Assembly: GCA_028583405.1 (NCBI GenBank)
Contig: CM053251.1
Span: 4,061,271 to 4,125,270 of the forward strand
Reading direction: 5' to 3'
Source of the DNA: Pogonophryne albipinna
Lineage: Eukaryota; Chordata; Actinopteri; Perciformes; Artedidraconidae
DNA: 64,000 bases
Shown: piece by piece, positions 21,099-32,650 of the stretch
Layout of the letters: the number at the start of each line of letters is the position of its first letter
How positions within the stretch are numbered: position 1 is the stretch's first letter
Translations under genes and position numbers: made by a program
The notes under the pieces: model-generated
What the model saw: only the letters and a program-made list of their open reading frames with translations
Database searches by the model: none
Told to the model about the DNA's origin: nothing

Positions 21099-21783
21099 TA
21101 ACCCCCAGTTACGGCTGCACCGCATTACGGCTGCGCCGCGGTTTTGGTCCGACCTCCTCTAGCGCCATAACCCACCGGACGCGTCCCAGAAGTGTTTCAG
21201 AAGCGTAGCGTCTGAACAGTTTTTTAACGACTTTCACAAGATGTTAAACTACTGAATGGCTCTGTACTGTACCTACAAGTATTATTTAACTTTAAAACAT
21301 TAATATGTAGTTGTTACCTTCCACTCCACAAACTGCAGCGACTAAAAACCAGGCCTTGTCCTTTCTGATGTTGTCCTTGTAGTAAGCATTGGTTACATCA
21401 TATAAAATAGTGTGTTTTTCCACTTCCATGATGAAAACCTCATCGTCCATTGTGCGTATCGTAGTGGAGGTGTTGTGATGAAGGAGGGGGGTCTGCTAAA
21501 TTAGTATATGTGGGGGATGGGCCTGGCCCGGATGCTCACCTTTCCACTTCCTGCGAGGGGGGGCTGTCTCCCCGACCTTACGTTACGGCTGCGCCGCGGC
21601 AAAAATAGGTTTCATCCTAATTTTAGAGAAGCGCTGCGCCGAGCCGCTTCTGGGACGCGTCTGAGCCGTAACGCGGCGAGTGTGGTGGAATAGCACCCAT
21701 TGACTAGAGTGGCCGCGATCCTCATGACCGCTGCGGCGCAGCCGTAACGCGGCGCAGACGGACCCGGTGGAAACTGGGGGTAA
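21099..21783. mobile_element. Putative non-autonomous TIR element (TAACCCCCAGTT)
   Basis: TAACCCCCAGTT (21099-21110) and AACTGGGGGTAA (21772-21783) are perfect 12-bp inverted repeats. Inside both ends repeated ACGGCTGCGCCGC-type motifs occur in inverted orientation. A target duplication is not clear. No coding capacity. Confidence 0.6.
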
Positions 21784-23036
21784 CGTGTCATCACGTGGTA
21801 TATGTCTCGTCTGACAGGGGTTTAGAGCTGAAGGAGAGCACCAGAACGCCACTCCAGGACTACACAAATTGCAGTACCCATAAGGAGCCGTACACATGCC
21901 GCAGTTTTTGCGTGGCTGTGTCTCTAATTGTCCACCAGTGAGTTAAAGGCACATCTTTATATGATCATTATAGTTCTAAAAAAATAAGAGAATAAAGTAA
22001 ACGGGTATAAAATACTATATGACAGTAAAAAAAAAGTTGTTATTAATAAACAAGAATAGAGTTTGAAAGGGGAGTGATTTGTAAAATATCCATAAATAAA
22101 AATAAATCTGCTTCCAGTTCTGTTTCATATGGGTGTTGAGAGATGTATCCATAGATCTCCTAATGTTGCTCTCAAAGTGCACCAGATTGATGCTTTTAAC
22201 TTCAACATTTAAAAATAATTCTTCCCGGGGGAGCATGCCCTCCGGACCCCCCTAGAGGAGGTTAGGTCCACCCCCCCCCACTTAAATCATGTTCACATGG
22301 ATAGGAAACTAAATACATTTGCACACATCTTGTGTCCATATCTTTCTGTTTTGGTGGTCATGCCACAACCGTGCACGTGCATGCGCGAGTCATGGTAAGA
22401 TATCTCGATCAAGAGGTTGCTTTTTCTTTGCACAGCATGAAAGAAAGGCCAAATGAATGGGCTGTGATTTTAGTTTTTTGAAGCAGAGGTAAATGTACGG
22501 GGGAGACGCTGTACTGTTTGCATATGAGTTTAATGGCGCCGTGGTCTCTCCTGGATGAGATTCAAAGTGTCGTACGATTGAAAAGTGACAGAGAAAGTTG
22601 TTACTAGAACACAAATAGAGGGATTGTTAAGAGAAATGTGAAGCCTGGCTCCTCTCTCTCCCCCACACACCGGACCAATCCCTGCAGGAAGTGGGTGTGA
22701 ATGTCAGATTGCTCAAGAAAGCAATCTTCGCCCCCTCTCGAGTGTAAAAAGTGACTCTCAGACACATCAGGAGTGAGAGAGCGAAGTGTTCAGGGCTGTT
22801 GCACTTATGTGAAAGACCTTTGTGGCTGAATGATGTGAACCTTTGGCGGAAATGTTGGATGATTTTTTTCTGGTTTTAGTAAAAACCTGAAACTTCAGTC
22901 CCTCATACCCAGGTATTTAATCACCAATGTTACCTGTAGGTTTAAGTGTCAAACTCGCTTTTTTCAACAAAAAAAATTCAACGCTTTTTTCCCTCATTAG
23001 ACGCCACCACTTTCCCTATTATGCAGTAGAGTGGTG
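21784..23036. other. Non-coding stretch with an unassigned repeat-like segment
   Basis: The sequence near 22220-22260 (GGAGCATGCCCTCCGGACCC) resembles degraded transposase-coding sequence seen in fish hAT copies, but no domain can be read. The rest shows nothing specific. Confidence 0.35.
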
Positions 23037-23840
23037 CAGTGCATCTGGACAGCCAGACCAAGGCAGCTTCTTCCACCTCAGGCAGCTAGCCAAAATAAAG
23101 CCTTTTTTAAATAGTGACCTCTTTGAAACGGTAATCCATGCCTTCGTCACCTCCCGCTTGGATTATTGTAATGCACTATGGGGATAAGTGCATCCTCCCT
23201 TGCTCGCCTGCAGATGGTGCAAAATGCAGCAGCACGGCTACTAACTGGCACATGCAAACACAAGCACATTTCCCCCATGTTATCTTCGCTCCACTGGCTG
23301 CCCGTTCATTCGAGGATTCATTTTAAAACTCTTTTATTTACTTTTAAAGCCCTCAATGGCCTGGCCCCGCCCTACCTCTCTGAGCTGTTACACAGCTACA
23401 CGCCAACTCGCACTCTCAGGTCAGCTGATCAGTTGCTCCTGAGGGTGCCAAAAACAAAGTCTAAGCGCAGAGGGGACCGTGCTTTCTCTGCTGCCGCCCC
23501 TAAACTGTGGAACGACCGGCCCCTTGTTAATCAGACACGGTCTGTTTTTAAATCCCGTCTTAAAACCCACCTCTTCTCCTTAGCATTCGTAAACAAGTAG
23601 ATTGTTGCTTTTATTTGCTTTCAGTGGTCTATTGTTTTTATTATATGGCTGTTTTTTATTTTTTTATTATTACGTTTATTCTGGTTTGTTTTGTGTTTGT
23701 ATCTTTTATTTTAATTGTATTTATTTTATGTTTTGTGAGCTGAGCTGTGTGATTTTATATTGTATATATCTCTCTGTACAGCACTTTGGTCTGGAGGTTT
23801 TAAAGTGCTATATAAATAAAGTTGGATTGGATTGGATTGT
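23037..23840 (+). mobile_element. L2-type LINE 3' end
   Basis: The 5' part encodes the C-terminal domain of an L2 ORF2: FVTSRLDYCNALWG, then after a frameshift at about 23187 LQMVQNAAARLLTGT, LHWLPVHSRIHFK, LAPPYLSELL, GDRAFSAAAPKLWN and FKSRLKTHLF, ending at a stop after 23597. The 3' UTR ends AAAGTGCTATATAAATAAAG and the tail is TTGGA repeats, as in fish L2. It is strongly 5'-truncated. Confidence 0.85.
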
Positions 23841-25109
<1,269 letters not shown>

Positions 25110-25296
25110 GGTTCAGACCCAAGAGTACTGACTTTCTTCACGACTGCACTGCCATAGATTTAAATGCATGGCTGACAAAAGTGAACATTGAAGGAACAGC
25201 TTCACTCTATTGACGGGAATTAAATCGGATCATGTGATTGTTGTGGATTTTCCCATGATGGCTATTTCAGATTCAGCTTTCTAATGTCTTCTTCAA

Positions 25297-25500
25297 GGGC
25301 TGCTCGATTATGGCAAAAATCATAATCTCGATTATTTGGGTCAATAATTGATATCACGATTATTAAAAATGATTATCCATTTACTTTTAAAACATCTATT
25401 TATTGAAAAAGAAAAATTGAACAGTATGTTTTTAACAGTTGATTACCCTGAACTTTAAGTCGAATTCAACTGAAAAACCAAACAAAAATCACTTTTATTT
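25297..25500. mobile_element. Truncated hAT MITE, TAGGGCTGCT family
   Basis: Begins AGGGCTGCTCGATTATGG and follows the copy at 29119 closely through the AACAGTATGTTTTTAACAG core, then breaks off at about 25500 without a right terminus. Confidence 0.75.
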
Positions 25501-26610
25501 GTTATCTAGTGCAAAAGATTTGTTCCTGCGAGCTGAAAGACAATCGGTGGTTTCAGGAAAGTTACTACCCAGGCAGCCATGATCTCATTGGACTAAAGTT
25601 GTTATCCTATCAGATTGTTCTGTGACCAACAAGCTATGACAAGATATTCACCACCATGTCCTATATTTCTGACCACCACCCTAATTGGGGGTATGTCTCG
25701 AATTCCCCCCAGCTTTGCCCCGATTACACTTCCCTATGAAGGTTCAGTAGTTCAGAGTAACAGTGCTGCATCGACGACTGTCTCCAAAACTTCTGAAAGG
25801 GACGGAAACGTTTGAGTTATTTGAAGAAGTGTCAGTAGCCTTTGTGTTTCCAGCCCCGAGGGAATCTCAGCTCTCAGTTTGATAGGCGGGAGAAGATGGG
25901 GGATATCAAATCATTTTTAGAGGCACTTGTCTTCTTATGTTTCCTGAGGGAGGATGACTCTAAAGTATTATAGGCATACATTAACGCTCAGTCTGATACT
26001 GTGCTCATATACTTGTCATCGTAATGATAACACTTCTTCGATATAACCGCACTTTATACCACTTTATGTCAACATGATGTAAGTTGGTAGAAGGAACAAT
26101 GTTAGCACTTTTTTTATATATTAGGATAAACAATGCTGACATAAGTAGAGCACAGTGCAATCTATGATCTGTTGAATTGTCAAGAGGATGGTGGAATACA
26201 GCTCCTTTAACAGAAGCAGGAACCAACACAGTGAAAGTTAAGAGGAGCTTGAAATGATAGCAGCAGGAAACGGCAATCCATCGTTGCACCAAACACTGCT
26301 ATACTGGGAAGTAACAATAACAGAAGCTTTTACCAAGGACAGAGCAAAGACTTATGTCCCTGTGTTCCCTCCAGAGGGAGTTTTCTCTCCCACACACTCC
26401 CCCCCCCTCACTGAAAAGCCTCCATTGGACTCCTTTGTTTACTTCTGTCACTGGGGAGTTAACAAATGGTGGTTTTCCACATCGGCACAAACGTAATGCC
26501 GATACCTTTCAGCATCATTCAGTACTGCGGACCGTGAGAGGATGTTTTGCTCCCATTTTGTAGATGAAAACAGAAACAAGCTCACGGCTGGTAATGCAGA
26601 GAAACTTCCT
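25501..26610. other. Non-coding stretch with a repeat patch at 26400-26445
   Basis: The patch AAGCCTCCATTGGACTCCTT is shared with 410-430 and marks a dispersed repeat. No gene recognised. Confidence 0.4.
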
Positions 26611-26999
26611 TTAAAGGTGGGGTAGGTCATTTTGGAGAAACCAACTCGAGTGCGCAAGAAATTGAAAATACACAGCCGGAAAAAATCTGCCACTTCCTTA
26701 CAGAGCCCCTCCTCCAACACACACGAACGCGCACATGACCAATGAGGGCACGAGATAAGATTGTGCACAGATGGAAGGCTGACAGGCAGGTAGGCCATCC
26801 AGTTATTTTAGCCGGGCCGGCTCAGATGATTGGTCGTGCTTTTTACAGCGCCACGGCTTCAACAGATGAGATTTTTTATGGATTCTTTGTCAAAGCACTT
26901 AAGATATTCATTGCTATCGGGATGTTAAGAGCATTCCATGGAATATAACAACAAGTGTATCTCGAGCCGGTTACTCAAACTTACCGACCCCACCTTTAA
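26611..26999. mobile_element. TTAA-type MITE, 389 bp
   Basis: The left end TTAAAGGTGGGGTAGGT and right end ACCGACCCCACCTTTAA are inverted repeats with one mismatch, and TTAA forms both edges. No coding capacity. Second TTAA family in the window, distinct from the one at 6919. Confidence 0.75.
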
Positions 27000-27799
27000 T
27001 TACTTCCGCTGATTTTCAAAAAAAGCTTCACCGACAAAAGAACACCATACATACTGGCACTGAAATCCACTGAATGTGTAACTGGTTATATTTTATGACA
27101 TTGTCGCCGGCGGTACAAAGAAAACACAAAGCTGAATGCTCAAATGTCAGAAACAGCATCATCGTGTGTTACAGTCAGAAAGTGAGGAACATTGAAACTC
27201 GTCAATGTTTGAACTGTACTGGTATAAGGAAGTACTCTTTAGTAATAGTACTCAGTATCGAGAAATACACATATATAAGTGTGTGTACTTGGCGTATGTT
27301 TAGTGTGTGTTTGTGTATGTGTACTCAGCTGTTCTAGTGAGGCTGTGAAGGGGTTGCTTTTCTTGCTTTTCTCCGCTGTGATCTTCAGAGCTCCGATGTT
27401 CTGCTGGTTACTGGAAACACGTTTCACCTCAGCCCTCAGCGGGAGCTTATAGGTTATCGAGGTATCTGCGAGGCCTTTAAATAAACAGGGTGAGGAGGTT
27501 CTGCAGTGAGTTGATGCATTGGGCCTCTGCAGTTTAGCCTCAGCAGAAACACAGTAGATAAACCGTACGCTCGGGTCGTGCTGCCCAGTATCGGCTCTTT
27601 TATTGAGTGAGTGTGAGGTTTAAAGGCATTTTAAAGGTACGTTGGGTCAGAGGTAGACAATGATTCTGCCTGTCACCCACTGCAGAGCCAAGAAGGGGTG
27701 GAAACACCATTTATCACACGCTTTCGATGGCTAGGACGCACTGTTTACCCAGCTGGTCTGGCCCTGTCCCCCCTATTTCGCAAATGAGGGCCTATAGGC
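27000..27799. other. Non-coding stretch
   Basis: A few GTGT-rich patches near 27280-27320. No coding or RNA feature supported. Confidence 0.4.
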
Positions 27800-28840
27800 T
27801 AGTGCTGTGCAATTAATCGTATTTTAATCGCAATTACGATTTTGGCCTGCCACAATTACGAAAACAACATAATCGAAAAAAACTGTTATTTAGCTTTGCT
27901 AGGTTGTGACATATTTGATCCAATTCATTTTGGTCTAATTGATTTGTTTGTATCATATTTATATATGTTTAGTAGCTTGTTGAAGTGCGCTCCAACATAT
28001 TTGTTGATCTTGTTTATTGGTATTTATTATTTTGATATTATTTATTTAAATGTAAATATAAATGTATCATTTATTGGATTTATTTTTGTATTAGTTTTTC
28101 AGTTGAATTATAATAATAATAATGCATTTTATTTATATAGCGCTTTTCACAACACAAAGACGCTTTACAGTATGAGGGAGGGTAGACAAACAAGGACAGG
28201 CAAACAAGTAAGTCAAAAATAAAAAGGCAGTCAAGAGGAAGTTGATTGAGAGGGGGGGGGGGCTTATGGGTAGACAGAGTTGAAAAAGATGTGTTTTGAG
28301 GCGGGACTGAAAGACTGTGAGGGACTCAGAGTCACGGAGATCTTGGGGGAGGGAATTCCAGAGCCTAGGAGCTGCCACTGAGAAGGCTCTGTCCCCAAAG
28401 CTGCAGAGTGTGGATGTGGGAATGGATAGGAGTCCGGCTGCGGTGGATCTGAGGGACCGTGGGGGTTGATAAGGAGTGAGAAGGTTTGTGAGATAAGGGG
28501 GGCCCAGATGGTGGAGGGCTTTGTAGGTGAGGACCAGAACTTTGTAGTTGATGCGATGGGAGACAGGAAGCCAGTGGAGGTCTTTGAGGACTGGGGTGAT
28601 GTGATGCCATGATTTGGTATGCGTGAGGAGACGTGCAGCTGCATTTTGAACCCGTTGAATTATACGTTCAGGGTAATCAACAGTTAAAAATATACTGTTC
28701 AAATTATTATTTGTATTTGTTTTAAAGTTCAATAAATTGATGTTTTCAAAGTCAATGAATAATCGTATTTAATAATCGTGATATCAATTATTGACCTAAA
28801 TAATCGTCATTATGATTTTAACCATAATCGCACAGCCCTA
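27800..28840. mobile_element. hAT MITE, TAGGGCTG family, with nested LINE
   Basis: Ends TAGTGCTGTGC and GCACAGCCCTA, flanked by an exact octamer CTATAGGC on both sides (27792-27799, 28841-28848). Orientation is opposite to the copies at 11829 and 29119. About 560 bp of L2 LINE interrupts it. Confidence 0.9.
28112..28672 (-). mobile_element. L2-type LINE 3' end nested in the hAT MITE
   Basis: The minus strand encodes RVQNAAARLLTHT, LHWLPVSHRINYK, LGPPYLTNLL, FGDRAFSVAAPRLWN and FQSRLKTHLF, the C-terminal region of L2 ORF2, then ends GCGCTATATAAATAAAATGC followed by ATT repeats. On both sides the MITE sequence resumes, as seen by comparison with 29119-29407. The MITE-derived residues before RVQNAA show that the open frame starts in the host element. 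Confidence 0.85.
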
Positions 28841-28848
28841 CTATAGGC

Positions 28849-29118
28849 CCCTTGTCATGTCTGCCGATCTCTGGTTTTCTTATGTCTGTTTGTTTTAATC
28901 TGGGTCTATGTTGTTGTCAGTGATGTCTTATCTTTTTTAAATGCCTTTGTGATGTGCTGCAACCCATTTTCCCCTCGGGGACAAATAAAACGAATACTAT
29001 ACTTTCTTTAGGAATGCTCACCCGGCTTTTGGCACATTTGATTGTTTATTGATAAATCATGACTTAGTAGACCTTGTGAACCAATCAGAACATTTATTCT
29101 GCCACTTACGGTGACTTT
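28849..29118. other. Spacer with a LINE-tail-like motif
   Basis: CCTCGGGGACAAATAAAACG near 28973-28992 resembles the 3' end of a fish non-LTR element. No body of the element is visible. Confidence 0.3.
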
Positions 29119-29407
29119 TAGGGCTGTGCGATTATGGCAAAAATCATAATCACGATTATTTGGGTCAATAATTGATATCCCGATTATTAAAAACGATTAT
29201 CCATTTACTTTGAAAACATCCATTTATTGAAAAAAAATTTGGAACAGTATGTTTTTAACAGCTGATTACCCTGAACTTTAAGTATAATTCAGCTGAAAAA
29301 CCAATAAAAAAAAAATAAAAAATAAATTGTTTTATTTCGATTACGTTGTTTTCGTATTCGTTGCAAGCCAAAATCGTAATCGAGATTAAAATACGATTAA
29401 TTGCACA
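29119..29407. mobile_element. hAT MITE, TAGGGCTG family
   Basis: Starts TAGGGCTGTGCGATTATGG and ends in TTGCACA, having lost the last CCCTA. The octamer GTGACTTT flanks it (29111-29118, 29408-29415). Confidence 0.85.
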
Positions 29408-29415
29408 GTGACTTT

Positions 29416-30196
29416 CTTACGTTGTTGATGTTACAGCACTGGTCATACTATACAAAATATAATATTGCATAATCTTTGGAGTCAGTATTTCAATATCAAC
29501 GGCGTTACAGAAGCAAAGGTTAACTGCAGATATAAAGCAAGCAGGGAAACTACATATTGAATAGAAAGATACATGTAAATGGCTTCTAGCTGACAGATAT
29601 CCTGCCTTTCACACCAGTCTAAACAAACTCAAACATATTGGCAGATGCAGCACAATTGGTCAGGTTGTTTTCAAATGAAGTGTAATTTATGATATAAGAG
29701 ATGTATTGTTTAGTTTCAAGCCTGAGTCCTGAAACAAACGCTCATAAAAGCACCAGGGAGAGAGCACACTGTTGTGATATGATTACCCAAATGTCAGACA
29801 ATACTATATCCAGTCTCAAACCACAATATGAGCGTTGCGCTGCATATTGATGTTTCGCTCGCTCCAATTAAAAAGACAAAAGGTGCAGCGTGCTGCTCCG
29901 ACTCTCATTTGCATTAACACCGTTTGCAGTATAAGCTCCACTGCTTGTGCAACGTTTCCAATCTTATGATCCATGGTGTCCAATCCAGGGCTTTACCTTT
30001 TAAATAAATCGCCGAGCTGCTTGGGTGATGTGAATGTGTGTGTTTTATCAGAGTGACAGAATAAAATTGCATTTTGTACCAAACAGTTTTTTTCCCGTGG
30101 AGACTTGTTGCTCTGCTGCTCTCCTTAAGAGACACTTAACATATTCAGATTAGTTACTTAGTGCATCGGGTGGATTGGTTGGTATTCTATGATACA
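29416..30196. other. Non-coding stretch
   Basis: No coding frame, RNA gene or element end recognised. Confidence 0.45.
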
Positions 30197-30198
30197 TA

Positions 30199-31111
30199 CA
30201 GTTGCAAGAAAAAGTATGTGAACCCTTTGGAATGACCTGGATTTCTGCATAAGTTGGTCATAAAATGTCTTCTGATCTTCATCTAAGTCACAACAATAGA
30301 CAAACACAGTCTGCTTAAACTAATGCCACACAAACAATTATATGTTTTCATGTTTTTATTGAACACACCATGTAAACATTCACAGTGCAGGGTGGAAAAA
30401 GTATGTGAACCCCTAGGCTAAAGACTTCTTCAAGAGCTAATTGGAGTCAGGAGTCAGCCAACCTGGAGTCCAATCAATGAGACGAGATTGGAGGTGTTGG
30501 TTAAAGCTGCCCTATAAAAAATACACACCAGTTTTGAATTTGCTATTCTTAAGAAGCATTGCCAGATGTGAACCATGCCTCGCACAAAAGAGCTCTCAGA
30601 AGACCTACGATTAAGAATTGTTGACTTGCATAAAGCTGGAAAGGGTTACAAAAGTATCGCTGAAAGCCTTGATGTTCATCAGTCCACGGTAAGACAAATT
30701 GTCTATAAATGGAGAGAGTTCAGCACTGTTGCTACTCTCCCTAGGAGTGGCCGTCCTGTAAAGAGGACTGCAAGAGCACAGCGCAGAATGCTCAATGAGG
30801 TGAAGAAGAATCCTAGAGTGTCAGCTAGAGACTTAAAGAAATCTCTGGCACATGCTAACATCTCTGTTGACGAATCTACGATACGTAAAACAAGAATGGA
30901 GTTCATGGGAGGACATCACGGAGGAAGCCACTGCTGTCCAGAAAAAACATTGCTGCATGTTTGAAGTTTGCAAAAGAGCACCTGGATGTTCCACAGCACT
31001 ACTGGCAAAATATTCTGTGGACAGATGAAACCAAAGTTGAGTTGTTTGGAAGGAACACACAACGCTATGTGTGGAGAATCCAAAGGGTTCACATACTTTT
31101 TCTTGTAACTG
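30199..31111. mobile_element. Deleted Tc1-like transposon
   Basis: CAGTTGCAAGAAAAAGTATG (30199) and its complement at 31082-31111 (one mismatch in 30 bp) are flanked by TA on both sides (30197-30198, 31112-31113). A second inner copy of the AAAAAGTATGTGAACCC motif lies at 30397-30413, the double-binding-site (IR/DR) layout of fish Tc1 elements on the left end. Length is 913 bp against about 1.6 kb for a full copy. Confidence 0.9.
30575..31078 (+). pseudogene. Tc1 transposase, frameshifted and C-terminally deleted
   Basis: From ATG at 30575 the frame reads the N-terminal paired-like HTH ([20 protein letters not shown], then [10 protein letters not shown]) and the GRPVKRT linker, then DLKKSLAHANISVDESTIRK. 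A frameshift near 30890-30900 moves the frame by two: the continuation RRKPLLSRKNIAACLKFAKE and LWTDETKVELFG, with the first catalytic Asp, is read in the other frame to about 31078. Everything after YVWR, including the remaining DDE residues, is deleted up to the right TIR. Confidence 0.9.
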
Positions 31112-31241
31112 TATCTCCTCCTCCAGCCATTAGTACCAGAGATCTAGCCTGAAGCCTTCCCTCTAAATCTGCATCTTTAGTTGCCAACATAGTAAACCCG
31201 GAAATGTTGAAAACCCCAACGTTTTATGACAGGAATAGTAC

Positions 31242-31731
31242 AGGTCCCCAGCAAACTGCCGGATGATAACTTGCATATGTTGGGCAATTTGCACAATTAG
31301 CATACATTTAGTTAATTCGCATGAATGGCATCATAGCCTGTGTGAACATGTGGTTGATTAGGCTGATGTTGCGATCATTGGATATAGAGGGCACACGATG
31401 ACAATTATAACCTCTGCTGTGGACGATTTATTTTCAAATAATTGGCAATCTGTTCAATCCAACTGATCCAGAGTCGCCTAATTCTTCTAAATGAACGCAA
31501 AATTAATCCAAATCAGCCCACCAAGAGAACACATATTGGCATTTTTCATCCTGAATGTCAGAAATGGTCTCAGCATCACAAATGAACCCAAAACCACTCC
31601 AAAAGTGTCAAGCATTTTAAAACTATTGCCCATATAGGCTTCCATAGTCATTCATGCTAATTAACGCAACTTGTGCTAATTGCCCAACATATGCAAATTA
31701 GCACCCGGCAGTTTCTATGTGCCTGGGACCC
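31242..31731. mobile_element. TIR element of about 490 bp with GTAC duplication
   Basis: Left AGGTCCCCAGCAAACTGCCGG and right inverted ACTGCCGGGTGC..., with the shared ATATGTTGGGCAATT core (31276-31290 and inverted at 31678-31692), form imperfect inverted repeats of about 80 bp. GTAC flanks both ends (31238-31241, 31732-31735). No coding capacity. I recognise the terminus as a common fish repeat but cannot name the superfamily. Confidence 0.65.
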
Positions 31732-31735
31732 GTAC

Positions 31736-32442
31736 CGTACATTTCTATCATTAAACTTTGGGGTACTTAACTTTTCCGGGTTCACAATAGCACTCTATGA
31801 GCTGGCAGCTAGACTCCTTAGCGGTGTTTGTACTAAACCCAGGTGCAAGTTTGTTATTTCTGCCTTGTTATCTGCGTCTGTGTGCGTCAAACCTGGCCAG
31901 AGATGAAGAGATTTTAAATGCTGCTGTCGCTGCTTTTGATCACTTGATTTGGTTGATGTGTGTCTCCCACGCAGCCTCCCACAGACAGATGAGGAGTGTG
32001 TGATCCTTTCCAACATGAATCCCACTCTCTCAATAAATCTACTTATCTGTATGTAACGCTGATAATAAAATGACTATCAGCTCACAGAAGAAAAACCCAA
32101 CAACCATAAGATACATCCCAAATGAGTCCTGTTTGGGATATTCTTATTCACTTGGTGACACAAAGGTGAAATCTATGCGCTTTCTGATTTCTTTTTTACA
32201 AGGGAAAAATACCGACTGTTTGTTGCCACCTTTATTGGGCATTTGACAGTAAATACGCAGACACGACACAATCAACAAAGGTCTAAATAAAAGTGACATT
32301 GAAGGTATTTGGCTACCAAGTTGCTCCAGCTTTCTACATTTGTCCATATCTGATAAAGAGCTGCATCTCTAGGCTTTTCTTATTGGGTTGTATCTCTGTA
32401 GTGGATAAACAATATCAAAAATGCCTTATTTTTAACATATAT
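31736..32442. other. Non-coding stretch
   Basis: No supported gene. Ends in the (TA)n tail of the neighbouring SINE. Confidence 0.4.
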
Positions 32443-32650
32443 ATATATATATATTTGTCATTACACAGTACAGGTACTATGTAACAAAATGGTTTCTCTG
32501 CATTTGACCCATCCTAGTGTTAGGAGCAGTGTAGGGAACGGTGCCTTGCTCAGGGACACCTCGGTAGCACTTGGTCTTGCCGGGACTTGAACTGGTGACC
32601 TTCCAGTTGCCAAGCCAAGTCCCTATGGACTTCACCACCACCGCCCGCCA
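32443..32650 (-). mobile_element. tRNA-derived SINE
   Basis: On the minus strand it begins with a tRNA-like head: an A-box-like stretch around GTGGTGAAGTCCATAGGGA and a B-box-like GTTCAAGTCC. A SINE body (GAGCAAGGCACCGTTCCC, GGTCAAATGCAGAGAA) follows, and it ends at a (TA)n run (32442-32454). It would be transcribed by RNA polymerase III when active. No target duplication was made out. Confidence 0.65.
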
